DNA from: Ryuthela nishihirai
Lineage: Eukaryota; Arthropoda; Arachnida; Araneae; Heptathelidae
Assembly (NCBI GenBank): GCA_038380435.1
Contig: JAWZYU010000057.1
Location: 558,001-622,000, forward strand
Length of the DNA stretch: 64,000 bases
Direction of reading: 5' to 3'
How positions within the stretch are numbered: the stretch's first letter is position 1; the number at the start of each line of letters is the position of its first letter. The position numbers and the translations under genes are program-made. A model generated the notes under the pieces. It saw only the letters and a program-made list of their open reading frames with translations, was not told the origin of the DNA and did not search any database. This document shows positions 24,590 through 36,940 of the stretch, one piece after another.

Positions 24590-25730
24590 TACGTATGTCT
24601 GTCTGTATGTTTGTTTCTCTCTCTCTCTCTGTGTGTGGGTGTTTGTGTCTATGTGTAAATATGTATGTTACTACGAAATGTGTGTACGTGTAGATGTGTG
24701 CATATATGTCAAGATGTAACTGTGTCTGCATGTTTGTTTCTCTCTAGGTGTGTGTGTGTGTTCATGAATCGTTTATGTGTGCGTATGTGAGTGTGTGTAT
24801 GTTCATGTATGTTAATATGTTTCTTTATATGTATATGTTTTCGTGCGTATGTGTTAAGATGTCTGTGTGCACATAGTCGTTTCTCTGTATGTGTATACGT
24901 CTTCATGTTTGTCTCTCTCTCTCTCTGTGTGTGTTAAAGTGTCTGTATGTGTTTCATCTTTATGTGTATATGTTATCGTATGTGTGTGTGTTTGTTCACA
25001 TGCAAGAATAAACATATTGTCTTACGGACACTTGCTTGCTGCAGAAGAAGCTAACAATTTAAAACGAGACTAGTGGTTATGCAAAATATTTCATGTGTGC
25101 GTATGTGAGTGTGTGTATGTTGATGCATGTTAATATGCTTCTTTATATGTATATGTTTTCGTGCGTATGTGTTAAGATGTCTGTGTGCACATAGTCGTTT
25201 CTCTGTATGTGTATACGTCTTCATGTTTGTCTCTCTCTCTCTCTGTGTGTTAAAGTGTCTGTATGTGTTTCATCTTTATGTGTATATGTTATCGTATGTG
25301 TGTGTGTTTGTTCACATGCAAGAATAAACATATTGTCTTACGGACACTTGCTTGCTGCAGAAGAAGCTAACAATTTAAAACGAGACTAGTGGTTATGCAA
25401 AATATTTCATGTGTGCGTATGTGAGTGTGTGTATGTTGATGCATGTTAATATGTTTCTTTATATGTATATGTTTTCGTGCGTATGTGTTAAGATGTCTGT
25501 GTGCACATAGTCGTTTCTCTGTATGTCTATACGTCTTCATGTTTGTTTCTCTCTCTGTGCGTGTGTGTGTGTGTTAAAGTACCTGTATGTGTTTCATCTT
25601 TATGTGCATATGTTATCGTATGTGTGTGTGTTAAAGTACCTGTATGTGTTTCATCTTTATGTGCATATGTTATCGTATGTGTGTGTGTGTGTTTGTTCAC
25701 ATGCAAGAATAAACATATTGTCTTACGGAC
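24590..25730. repeat. TG-rich microsatellite in 316-bp tandem units, left arm
   Basis: Units end with TTACGGACACTTGCTTGCTG at 25,022, 25,338 and 25,723. They contain (TG)n, (CT)n and TGTATGTGTTTCATCTTTAT. Three units lie here and two in the right arm. Reading frames rich in Val-Cys come from the TG runs and are not genes. Confidence 0.9.
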
Positions 25731-26146
25731 ACTTGCTTGCTACAGAAGAAGAAGCTAACAATTTAAAACGAGACTTATGGCTATGCAAAATATTTCATCA
25801 CAGATCTTAACTTGAATACTCATATTTCAGGAGATGTAAGGATTTTTCTTCAGCACGTTCGAATATTTTTTGAACACGACTGTCTTACGTTACGTCTTAC
25901 GTTACGTTTCCTGTCAGATGTCTCGTAACGAACAAAGCGTGTGTGTGTGTGTGTGTGTTCAGCTAATACAGAAGAGGACATTCAACCGAGAATATTTCAA
26001 ACTTAGAATAATACGACATCCTGATGCGTTAAGAACGAAGTGGAGGGATACTAACAGCTGAAACACGACCTGAAGCGATCGAAATCCTGTTGTTTCGCGC
26101 AAGGGGACGAAGGGTGATAAAACGTAATACTACTGAAAAATTCCTT

Positions 26147-26176
26147 GTTTCAAAAAAGAGGCCTCTTTTTTGAAAC
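26147..26176. repeat. Centre of the giant palindrome
   Basis: GTTTCAAAAAAGAGG is followed at once by its exact complement, with no spacer. The symmetry axis lies between 26,161 and 26,162. Just outside this 30-bp perfect core the arms differ by a small indel (ATTCCTT against AAATCCAGT). Confidence 0.97.
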
Positions 26177-26576
26177 AACTGGATTTTTTTCAGTAGTATT
26201 ACGTTTTATCACCCTTCGTCCCCTTGCGCGAAACAACAGGATTTCGATCGCTTCAGGTCGTGTTTCAGCTGTTAGTATCCCTCCACTTCGTTCTTAACGC
26301 ATCAGGATGTCGTATTATTCTAAGTTTGAAATATTCTCGGTTGAATATCCTCTTCTGTATTAGCTGAACACACACACACACACGCTTTGTTCGTTACGAG
26401 ACATCTGACAGGAAACGTAACGTAAGACAGTCGTGTTCAAAAAATATTCGAACGTGCTGAAGAAAAATCCTTACATCTCCTGAAATATGAGTATTCAAGT
26501 TAAGATCTGTGATGAAATATTTTGCATAGCCATAAGTCTCGTTTTAAATTGTTAGCTTCTTCTTCTGTAGCAGTGT

Positions 26577-27350
26577 CCGTAAGACAATATGTTTATTCTT
26601 GCATGTGAACAAACACACACACACACACATACGATAACATATGCACATAAAGATGAAACACATACAGGTACTTTAACACACACACACACGCACAGAGAGA
26701 GAAACAAACATGAAGACGTATAGACATACAGAGAAACGACTATGTGCACACAGACATCTTAACACATACGCACGAAAACATATACATATAAAGAAACATA
26801 TTAACATGCATCAACATACACACACTCACATACGCACACATGAAATATTTTGCATAACCACTAGTCTCGTTTTAAATTGTTAGCTTCTTCTGCAGCAAGC
26901 AAGTGTCCGTAAGACAATATGTTTATTCTTGCATGTGAACAAACACACACACATACGATAACATATACACATAAAGATGAAACACATACAGACACTTTAA
27001 CACACAGAGAGAGAGAGAGAGACAAACATGAAGACGTATACACATACAGAGAAACGACTATGTGCACACAGACATCTTAACACATACGCACGAAAACATA
27101 TACATATAAAGAAACATATTAACATACATGAACATACACACACTCACATACGCACACATACACGATTCATGAACACACACACACACACCTAGAGAGAAAC
27201 AAACATGCAGACACAGTTACATCTTGACATATATGCACACATCTACACGTACACACATTTCGTAGTAACATACATATTTACACATAGACACAAACACACA
27301 CACACAGAGAGAGAGAGAGAGAAACAAACATACAGACAGACATACGTACA
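26577..27350. repeat. CA-rich microsatellite units, right arm
   Basis: Mirror of the TG-rich units, with two copies about 330 bp apart (TCCGTAAGACAATATG at 26,576 and 26,906). Confidence 0.9.
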
Positions 27351-30300
27351 AGACAGTGTGCTTTAGTGTAATGCGGTGCCCTGTGAACTAAAGAATCGTT
27401 CTCAAACCCAAACAGTATAACTTTCACGTACGTTCTGATATCAAAGATAATGTGCCTTCTTGCAGTGCAGCACCCCCATGGGCTAAAAATCTTTCTCAAA
27501 CCCAATCGTAGCGTGTTTTTTCACAGATGTGTTCCATGGGCAGTGATCGTTATCTCTATAGATTTAAATGTGAAGCATAGAGTGCGTATCTCTTTGTATG
27601 AAATCGCTTATAATGAGACAATATTTCCTTTAAATGTGCGCTGGAGATATTTGGAGGTGATTCAGCCACACATTTAAGGTATTTTAATGTTTTGAAAGCA
27701 ATTCTGTCTTTCCCGGTGTGTATTTATCTAATTTTTTACAGTTTTTTTTTCAGCTATTGGAACTTATTTTGAAGTTATTCTGTCATGCATCCACTGCATT
27801 TGAAGATATTTTGTCCTTCATTCATCAAATAATTTTAGCTCTTGACAAGAAAATGGGGTGAAATACATGAATGTAATAAAAAAATTAATGTAATGGATAG
27901 TGATTTTTGTAGATCCTAGTACAGTAATATTTCATGTGAGAGGATGTCGGGATCTTGGTAGGAAACAACACAAACATTCATGTCTTACTATGGATCTCAA
28001 ACCTTGGCTTTGTTAGGTCAGAAGTAACTAACCTTTCTGTGTGAGATAGATTAGAAATATTCTCATGCAGGAAAAATAACTAAACAAACATGAAATCCCG
28101 TGTTAGATTGTAGTGAAACACCTATCTTTGTCGAAAAACTTGTGTTTGCAGCGAAAAATAGCCATCTTCACCCACACTTATGCACTTATTCATGCGGTGC
28201 CCCGTGAACTAAAAAATCTTTCTCAAACCCAAACATTATAACTTTCATGTAGGTTCTGATATCAAAGATAATGTGCTTTCCTGCAGTGCAGCACCCCCCC
28301 CCCCTGGGCTAAAAATCTTTCTCAAACCCTATCATAGCGTGTTTTTTCACAGATGTGTTCCATGGGTAGTGATCGTTATCTCTATAGATTTAAATGTGAA
28401 ACATATAGTGCATATCTCTTTGTATGAAATCACTTATAATGAGACAATGATATTAGTATGAACTAAAAAAGCGGTTATGTATACACTATCTGATCGTTAA
28501 AATCAAACTTTAGCAAGTTAATATATTGTTCTCTAGCTAGCGAGTCCGAAATTAGTGTGTCTTTGCTTTAAAAATAAATACGCCTTCACGCTGGTAATTG
28601 TCGCAACAGTTACAGGATTTTTTCATACGACCCAGTAGAAGGGGGTGAGAGGATGTCGGGATCTTGGTAGGAAAACAACACAAACGTTCATGTCGTACTA
28701 TGGATCTCAAATCTTGGCTTTGTTAGATCCGAAGTAACTAACCTGCTGTCTGTGAGAAGGATTAGAAATATTCTCATATAGGAAAAATAACTAAACACAC
28801 ATGAAATCCCATGTTAGATTGTAGTGAAACACCCTACCTTTGTCGAAAAACTTGTGTTTGCAGCAAAAAATAGCCATTTTCACCCACACTTTTGCACTTA
28901 TTCAAACGTACCGAGGGGACCAGAAACTCTGAAAAGAGATAGCGGCTTGGGATAACCGACGAGAGAGCTTACATTACGTTTTATCGGTGGTTGAGGTCAG
29001 AGAATGCAAAGTCAGGTCTAGCGGATTGATTCTGGGACTCAACTTTTCATGGAATACTGAAAATATTTTTGTTTTCTTATAAACACTGAGTTTTCAGATT
29101 TTAAATTTCCAAACTTCTGTGGTTCTTTGCTGATGTTTTCTATATGCAAAGTATTTTGTGATATTCGTCCATCCGTGTGTACTCAATGTAGTATAGAAAT
29201 GTGTATTCTCATGCAGGAAAAATAACTAATAGTGAAAACAACTTGTGTTTGCAACGAAAAATAGCCAACTACACCCACACTTATGCGCTACGTACCAGGG
29301 AACTATAGAACCAGGAAATCTGAAAAGAGCGTGAGATAGTGGCTTGGAATAACCGTCGAATAGTCGTTTTTTTCTATCTTACAGTATTTGCGTTGTAATT
29401 TTCTGTTTTGAAGCGATTTTTTACAACCATCCCACTACATTTTTATACTTTCTCTCTCGTCAGAGTATGTTTTACCGTTATTGTGCCTTCCACTTCCAAA
29501 GAATTGTGAAAATATTCACCTATCCACTGAAATGTGTGTGCATTTACAGATATTCCAAAACTCTTTACATTTTAGTGATTCTCATTGAATTTACCAACCA
29601 TTTCGTTGTTTTTCTAATTTTCGTTTATGCATGTAATTTGATTTAACGACCTAGTCACAGGGTGTATCATGGGTAAAGTGCTACCCATTTCATCTCTTTT
29701 CAGGTTTATATGACAGTAAAGCAAACTTGCAGTTTTTCATTCTAAATGCTCGTTGTCTGCATATCACCGAAATTCCTCCTCGTATGCCTTCCAAAAAGGT
29801 ACATTGTAGGTTATCAACTCTAGTATTTGTCATCTTCAGGTATGAAGGCAGGAGCTGTGTAAACATAGCAGGGGTCAGTATCTGCCACCAAACACATCAG
29901 CTAAGAGGAGCACGTCAGTGCACGCGATATTGGCGTAGGTTTTTTATGTCGAATGAATATTTTCATTACACGGGTATAGTCTTCTACCCGCTAGCGCTTC
30001 TCCGAGGAGCTAATGTGTGTCATCTCAATTTTAAGCGTTCTAATAAGATTATTTCATAACCTAAAGGACAGCCTTCTGCAAGGAATGTATTAATTGCATT
30101 CCCTATAATATGGAAAACAGCATTCTCCCTTTGAATTTCATAGAAACAAATTCTTAATGGAACAATAATGCTGCTTTTCATCGTCTGATAACAGTAGGAG
30201 ATTTGCGTGCGCTTTAAATCTGAATGGTGTGATGTAGAGTGGGAACATCTCTTTCTCGTATCCAGACAGAAATGTTAATTTTTTCGAATTTAGATATTTG

Positions 30301-32029
30301 ATTTATTGTTAAAGGGAAAATTAGACCTGATGTGTTTTCTTCTAAATGTATATAGTTGTTAAAGTGTTCAGTGTTTCCTATTGCAGGATACAAAGTGGCT
30401 AAAACAGACAAAACCTTTTTTGCCGGAATTACATACATTAACAATAGCACGTTTTCATTAGTAATTCTCTTGGAGTAGGGATATAACTAGGTCCCGCAAG
30501 AGGCCAATGTTCATTTCACTATGGAGTACAGTATCCACTATGTGCTCCTTCAAATGAGGTCTTGATCTTCTTGCACATTGAATCCGATTCTCTGTTTAGG
30601 GATGATGTAGGAAGACTTGTGACACAGTTACTTCGGAAAAACGGGGTGCAGTGTTCGAAGGGGAGGCTTTTCGCCTGAAGCGCACTTGCACTGTAAGGTA
30701 CCATTTAATAACTATTTTAAACTTTGTCCACTAAATTATTTTTCTGATCGTAATACATGCAATTGAATTTCGTTGAAACATATTTCTTCCCGACACTGTA
30801 CCATAATTGTGTATTCTTATGGAAGTTGAGTGATTCAAGTCACTGGTTCATTTCTAACAATAGTTTTTCAAGTAAGCTGAAATCTGGAGATGTTTTAGCA
30901 CGAAATCAGTTTGGGTTCTTCCCAGTATTTTCCCAGTGATACCCCATTATTTAATTAGTTTTTATTTTTAATGAAGGAAATCGTTTTATCAGTAGCAAAT
31001 ATTGTCGAGCGGATAGCAGGGCCAGAGTTGAGATTTATCTCCGCAAAAATCCGCGCCTTGGCGATGACGCTTCAGCTATCGGTACTGAGGTAGCGCGTTC
31101 AAATACGGCGACGAAAGCCAATATTTTTTTTTTAAATACAGGAGACGTACTAAAAATAGTATGGACGTTGGATGACACCGATTAAATGCGCAAAAACTGA
31201 TTTGGTTTAAAGAGGGGAGGGCTTAAAATATAGGTGGATCAATAGGTGGGTCTATGAAGAGGGGAGGGCTTAAAATATGGGTTAAACAGGGGAAAAACAA
31301 GAAAATTCGAGAAAGGGACTTAAAGTATAAGTCAACCAGGGGTTCTATGAAGAGGACTTAAAATATGGTCGGTTGCGACATAGGGTTCAAAGTCCAATCT
31401 GAGAAGGCAATGTGGATTTTAGGAAACATCTATTTTTAAACCTTATCAGTGTCAAATGCAGACACAGTGAAGCGCTGGACATTTGACCTTTTGATCTTCC
31501 AGCTGATAAAGGATTGCACCATATCGTGTGATGTGGCGAAAGTGCTGTTGCTACCCACGGATAAACGATCTGAAGGATGTCAACAGGAAATGTACGATTT
31601 CCGATACACTGATAACGGTCTTTGAAAACTTTAAGACTGGTGAACGTCTAAAGCTAGATCTTATATACAAGTCCTACGAATAATTTAAACCAAATTTTAT
31701 TAATTTTTCTGTGGAACAGTTACTGTGTCATTCTTCTAGTAAAATACGTGGACCTTGGATCCGATGAGACTTTTTCCCGAAATTAACGTTGAGGTACGCT
31801 AGCGATGGAATGATTTTTTTTCCCGATTAAACTGATTTATTACGAGCGCTGGAAGATTTTAATAAAGGTGAGTGAGAGTTTTTATTTACTAGGGGATCGG
31901 TTACCGGGGGTGGAAAAAATGAATCCCAAAGAATTGAAATTTTAATAAAAGGGAATCGTTTAGCAGTCCTGGCAAAATGAACACCAAAAGATTTTTAATA
32001 GAGGTAACTTCTAATAGAAAGGGTTTTAA

Positions 32030-32600
32030 TTAATAAGAATACAACTTTGAGAGTTGATTTTTACAATTGAGACTTGTGTCATCCTTTTCTGTGGAATTAT
32101 TCTGAGACTTGAAATCCGTGGGAAGGAGGGGGCTTAAAATATAGGTAGGGTTTAAAATATAGGTCAACCAGGAGGGTCTGCAAAATCCCGGGCTTAAAAT
32201 ATATGTCAACCAGGGGGTATGCAAAATCCAGGGCTTAAATTATAGGTAGGGTTTAAAATATAGGTCAACCATGTGGGTCTTTTTGGAGGTGTTTTTACAA
32301 TTGAGACTTGTGTCATCCTTTTCTGTGGAATTATTCTGAGACTTGAAATCCGTGGGAAGGAGGGGGCTTAAAATATAGGTAGGGTTTAAAATATAGGTCA
32401 ACCAGGAGGGTCTGCAAAATCCCGGGCTTAAAATATATATCAACCAGGGGGTATGCAAAATCCAGGGCTTAAAATATAGGTAGGGTTTAAAATATAGGTC
32501 AACCATGGTGGTTCTTTTTGGAGGTGTTTTTACAATTGAGACTTGTGTCACCCTTTTCTGTGGAATTATTCTGAGACTTGAAATCCGTGGGAAGGAGGGG
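32030..32600. repeat. Tandem block of about 235 bp, three copies, right arm
   Basis: TTTACAATTGAGACTTGTGT recurs at about 32,060, 32,294 and 32,530, each followed by TTATTCTGAGACTTGAAATC. Confidence 0.88.
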
Positions 32601-33310
32601 GCTTAAAATATAGGTAGGGCTTTAAATATGGGTAGGGGTCTAATCAAGAAAAATCGAGACTATTCGAGAAGGGGAGCTTAAAATATGGGTGGGTCAACCA
32701 GGGGGTTTGCAAAATCGAGGTTTTAAAATAAAGAAAAATCGAGACTATTCGAGGGGGGGGGTCTTAAAATATAGGTGGGTCGACCAGGGGGTTTGCAAAA
32801 TCCATGACTTAAAATATAGGTAGGGCTTAAAATATAGGTCAACCATTGGGGGGTCTGAAATAAAGAAAAATCGAGACTATTCGAGAAGGGGGGCTTAAAA
32901 TATAGGTCAACCCGTAGGGGTGGGGTCTATGAAGAGGGCTTAAAATGAAAGGTGAGTCTGAAATAAAGAAAAATCGAGACTAGTCGAGAAGGGGAGCTTA
33001 AAATATAGGTCAACCAGGGGGTTTGCAAAATCGAGGTTTTAAAATAAAAGGTTATTCTGAAATAAAGAAAAATCGAGACTATTCGAGAAGGAAGACTTAA
33101 AATATAGCTCAACCAGGGGGTTTTGCAAAATCGAGGTTTTAAAATAAAAGGTAAGTCTGAAATAAAGAAAAATCGAGACTATTCGAGAAGGGGGGGGGGT
33201 AAAATATAGCTCAACCAGGGGGTTTGCAAAATCGAGGTTTTAAAATAAAAGGTAAGTCTGAAATAAAGGAAAATCGAGACTATTCGAGAAGGAGGACTTA
33301 AAATTAGAGT
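32600..33310. repeat. About 100-bp minisatellite, right arm
   Basis: Mirror of 18,900-19,640, with blocks GAAAAATCGAGACTATTCGA and GGTTTTAAAATAAAAGGT. Confidence 0.9.
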
Positions 33311-33471
33311 TAAAAACTAGATAGCACCAGGGGTTAAAAGAGGGAGGAATTTTTAATTACGAATTATTAATTATGAATTATTAATTATGATTTATTAATG
33401 CCACGACAGTTGCGACGCCAGGGTCAATTTCCTGTTGATTGCAACATAGGGGCCAAAAGGCAACGTGTTCA

Positions 33472-33743
33472 ACCGCTCTAGATGTCGGTGCCCAGAAATG
33501 GAAGATTCGGCGAATTCTGATCTGTTCCAATGCACGAAAACTGAATTCTACGGAGTGGACGACATGCACTTCGACAGCTTTTCTTCTGGGCGAGTCTGCG
33601 CAATAGTCATTAACCAGCCCATACACGCACAACAGAAGTTCGATCAGCGCTGGTGTCCAGCTATTTCGAAGGGCCCTCAGAAAAATTGCGAAGCCTGTAT
33701 TCTGATTCTTTGACATACTAATTAGCATTAGTTAGGAGAAACG
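33472..33743 (+). repeat. Direct repeat DR2 flanking the palindrome
   Basis: Partner of DR1 (18,397-18,668), same orientation. It follows the right arm after only five bases, whereas DR1 is separated from the left arm by 92 bases. Just beyond it, 33,744-33,810 matches 15,733-15,800 in inverted orientation. Confidence 0.88.
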
Positions 33744-33810
33744 AAATTGGTGACTGACATGCCGCACACATCGTATACACTAGTGAAGCAGGAAATGACA
33801 TCATCTCTAC

Positions 33811-34059
33811 ACTTTCGTTATTGTTCAATTATGTAGGCTGCTTTGAGGATTGTCAGTTTTATGGAGATATCCATTACGTATTATTATTGTCACTCGAAAT
33901 TTTATTCGCTCGTTAAAGGTAAGCTTCAGTATTATTTTGTTTGGGCTTTTTAGAAATGTCAACCTCATGGAGATATCCAATGCGTATTATTATTATTGTC
34001 ACTTGAAATTGTGTTCGCTAATGAAGAATCAGCTTCTGTAGTGTAGTTATTGTTACGTG
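33811..34059. repeat. Small tandem duplication of about 110 bp
   Basis: The block TATGGAGATATCCATTACGT ... TCGAAATTTTATTCGCT recurs as CATGGAGATATCCAATGCGT ... TTGAAATTGTGTTCGCT. Noncoding. Confidence 0.7.
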
Positions 34060-35225
34060 AGATTGTATAAGTAATTAGTAGTTGTCAGATGCTGTTAAAT
34101 ATTTCATAGAATAGATGCATCAGTTGACTAAGAGTCGAAATTTGTGACTGAAAAATGTATTTTACTAGATTATCAGAATATTAGTTTTCACCGAATGGCA
34201 ATTTGTTTTGAACAGTCACGGTTATGCCTTTACAATTTTATCTTAGTCTCCGCTTCAACAGAAACCATTCTAGAGCTTACTTCGAGACCACAGAAGAACG
34301 TTCATTAAACGAAAATAATAAAACTTCTATCACTATATCTCAATTTTATACAGGTAGTTGCATTTAGCTATGAAGAGCGAAAAACTTAATAACACCAAAA
34401 AAATAATCGAGAATATTATTTTTATCCTTTCTTATTTCGTATGTTTTTACACGAATATTGAAGTCTCATCACGAATACTTTAGCGGAAATTTTTTTTCCA
34501 AGTCATGTAATAGAATATATAACTGATATCACACGTATTCAAAAGCACAAAGCGTGAAAAAAAGTATTTTTACAGATTTTCAAATCTATTTGCATATTTT
34601 GCAACGGAAAGTGAATTCCAAATAAATAAACAAACTATATATGATCTGATTTATTAACTAAGGCAACAAAATTGCATAAATCATAAACAATTTCTTCACT
34701 AATCACACAAAACAACAATATGCTATCAATCAGTATAAAATTATCCCAATGATCACAATTGCCAGATTTTCTTTTAAACAAAGTGAATTTTTCTGCTATA
34801 CAGATAAATTGTTGTTTTACTTGAAACTAAAACCTCTCTTATCAGTTAAATATCCAAAAATAATCACTGAACATAACACAAACTAGGTATCTCCAAAACC
34901 ACACTTCTTACTACCAATGCTCACAGATTACGATTAATCTCTTTCTTCTGTAAACAGATTCTCCGAACTGCTATTAGACATTCAACTATCTGGTACATAA
35001 TCACAGGCAAGCAGGGAAGATATAGAATTCTGTTCTTTCATTTCAACTTCATCGTTCGAACTCGGAAGTGACGTAATTGTCATCGCGTACTATACCTCTA
35101 GTGGCACGTTGTAACACAGTCTCTTTTTTTGATTGTTTTAGGTGCAAGTTCCTTTTCACTATATTGAAATTGAAGTTTTGTTCATAATCCATCGATGCTG
35201 TGTATTTGTTATCGTGAATAAGTTT
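34060..35225 (-). repeat. R1 repeat, long minus-strand copy
   Basis: Reverse complement of 3,960-5,100 with the same ordered landmarks. It extends further to the left-end block seen at 15,836. The most complete uninterrupted copy of this part of R1. Confidence 0.8.
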
Positions 35226-35280
35226 GCCTCATCGAAGTTCTCTTAGCATCACAGGTAATTATCATGTTGTAATGCCGTTA

Positions 35281-35475
35281 CATAGCCGAATGGCTAGCGA
35301 GCTTGGCTACTGATCTAAGGGACCTGGGTTCGAGCCCCGGGTAAGGCATGGATGTGTGTGTTGTTTTTCTGCTGAGGTCCTGCCATCCTCACAGACCTTC
35401 TACTATGGCATATAAACTGACAGGCTCCTGTCAGACCTCTGTGGCAAGCAGCTGCTTGAGGGGGTATTTTTTTTT
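35281..35475 (+). mobile_element. SINE-B, full length, first of a tandem pair
   Basis: Head AGCCGAATGGCTAGCGAGC, box B GGTTCGAGCCC, body, tail GAGGGGGTATT and a T run. It is joined directly to a second copy. Confidence 0.93.
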
Positions 35476-35680
35476 AGCCGAGTGGTTAGCGCGCTTGGTT
35501 ACTGATCTAAGGGACCTGGGTTCGAGCCCCGAGTAAGGCACGGCTGTTCGTGCCGTTTTTCTGCTGAGGGCCTGCCATCCTCTCAGACCTTCTACTTTGG
35601 CATATAAACTGACAGGCTCCTGTCAGACCTCTGTGGCAAGCAGCTGCTTGAGGGGGTATTTATTTATTTTTATTTTTTTA
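35476..35680 (+). mobile_element. SINE-B, full length, second of a tandem pair
   Basis: Starts AGCCGAGTGGTTAGCGCGC directly after the T run of the previous copy and ends in TATTTATTTATTTTTATTT. Head-to-tail dimers can arise by insertion into the tail of an older copy. Confidence 0.93.
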
Positions 35681-36558
35681 TTGATTAGAAAGTTACTTGC
35701 TGGAAAAGAGAGCATCCATAGCGTCATTGTCACTAAGGTTAATGTTAGGAGAGTGATGTCAGATTAGCACAAGTGTTATAAAGCTAGTATCCTTATGTTA
35801 AGGTTTTTTGAATAAGAGATTTGGGGAAATTTTGGAATGTGATGCTTGTTAAGTGATTTTTAAAAGGTTTTTTACCCTTGCTGTAGATGGTCAGGTGAAT
35901 TAATGACCTTGAGCCCCATTCTGGTCATGTGTTATGTTTAAAAAACGATCCATAGTAAATACACAGATTACGTGTAGAGATATGCTTCAAAATTAGTTAA
36001 AATATTCTGAAAAAAATTCATCGCCGACAAGGCGGGAATCGAACCCGCATCTCTCCAGATTCATTCCAGAGCGCACTACCATTGTACCACCCTCGAACAC
36101 CGAAATTTTTCAAATAATACCTTATAATTCTTCACTGAGACGTGGCTGACACAGCGCCATCTATATTAAAGAAAATGCAACTTTTTCCAATCGTTGCTAT
36201 TGAATTTCAAATGTTAATGAGAAGGTCGATAACGCTCAATCGTATATATGATTAAAAAAGAGATCCATAGTAAATACACAGATTAACTTGTTAGGTAAAC
36301 AAGTAAAATCGACTGTGTCAAACCCACACATTGTGAGAGTAATTAACAAGTAATAATTACAACTAAAGTTACGCGCTATGTTGTTCATTCAAAGTTGTTG
36401 CACAGTCGTCTAAGAAATTATGTGAGTTCGTATCATTGCTACAGTTCCTTTATCACTTCATGTGTGGTCTGAAGTCTGTCAAAAGGAACACCAGCTAGGA
36501 GAATATGTCGTTATGTGTTATCTTTCATCGAAATTAAGAGTCAGAGAGAAACACTTTT
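35681..36558. other. Spacer with one tRNA-like relic (SINE-C)
   Basis: On the minus strand, 36,026-36,105 reads GGTGGTACAATGGTAGTGCG, then GGGTTCGATTCCCGCC, a good box A/box B pair followed by TTGTCGGCGATG. It matches the tRNA-like heads near 6.4 and 6.8 kb, so I treat it as a SINE-C head and not as a tRNA gene. Nothing else was recognised. Confidence 0.5.
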
Positions 36559-36940
36559 GGGTTGTTTTACCTCTGAGCGGCACTTTTTTGCACACCATGG
36601 GCTAAATGGCCAGGTCACAAGGACCCCGAAGGCTCAGAGAAGGTTGGGGGAGGGGACCCACTGGAACAGCTGTTGGGAGACAGATGGTAGCCTCCCGTCA
36701 AGGCCATCCAGCGTGTTCTTTAACGTGCACAGGGTATTACTCTCCCGCACACGGGGCCACGGCTTAACGTCCCATCCGACGGACGGCGGCCTTTCCAAGC
36801 TCATCGGTGTCCCCTACTGACCATGGGCAGGGCGGGGAATTTTTGCGGAGATAAATCTCAACGCTGACCCAGCTGGGATTCGAACTTGAGAACTGCAGAT
36901 TACGAGCCTGGCGCGCTACCGACTGAGCCACCCCCGCCCC
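36559..36940 (-). mobile_element. SINE-A, full length
   Basis: Runs on the minus strand from the tail (GGGTTGTTTTACC) to the head (TGAGCCACCCCCGCCCC). Box A and box B are present, with GGATTCGAACTTG, so box B is mutated. No convincing target duplication. Confidence 0.93.

Larger units (their letters stand above)
18761..26161 (+). repeat. Left arm of giant spacerless inverted repeat
   Basis: About 7.4 kb pairing in reverse complement with 26,162-33,466. Contents in order: AT-rich patch, 100-bp minisatellite, tandem block with GACACAAGTCTCAATTG, a unique-like stretch (20.0-22.6 kb), duplicated 300-800 bp modules (22.6-24.5 kb), TG-rich 316-bp tandem units and a short unique core next to the centre. 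Base changes and copy-number differences separate the arms, so they are not a simple copy of one read. A fragment of SINE-A body (GAGATAAATCTCAACTC, 20,896-20,912) and old SINE-B relics lie inside both arms. Confidence 0.95.
26162..33466 (-). repeat. Right arm of giant spacerless inverted repeat
   Basis: About 7.3 kb, reverse complement of 18,761-26,161. Compared with the left arm it lacks one 316-bp TG unit and has an extra unit of about 235 bp near 32,300, an extra piece of about 45 bp near 31,220, and scattered base changes. Arm similarity ends with CCAAAAGGCAACGT at 33,466, only five bases before DR2. Confidence 0.95.

Noticed and set aside
24590..27350. Cys/Val-rich frames in both arms
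   Set aside because: They are translations of (TG)n and (CA)n microsatellite and show no start context or conserved pattern.
18761..33466. Palindrome as a sequencing fold-back artefact
   Set aside because: The arms differ by substitutions, by unit copy number and near the centre, and direct repeats lie outside. I kept the artefact as the main alternative to test but do not favour it.
33465..33713. 82-codon cysteine-containing frame in DR2 as a gene
   Set aside because: The counterpart in DR1 is frameshifted and no motif is recognised. It was left as part of the direct repeat.
36026..36105. tRNA gene on the minus strand
   Set aside because: Related heads near 6.4 and 6.8 kb share the flanks, and the anticodon arm has an irregular length. 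It is better explained as an old SINE head.
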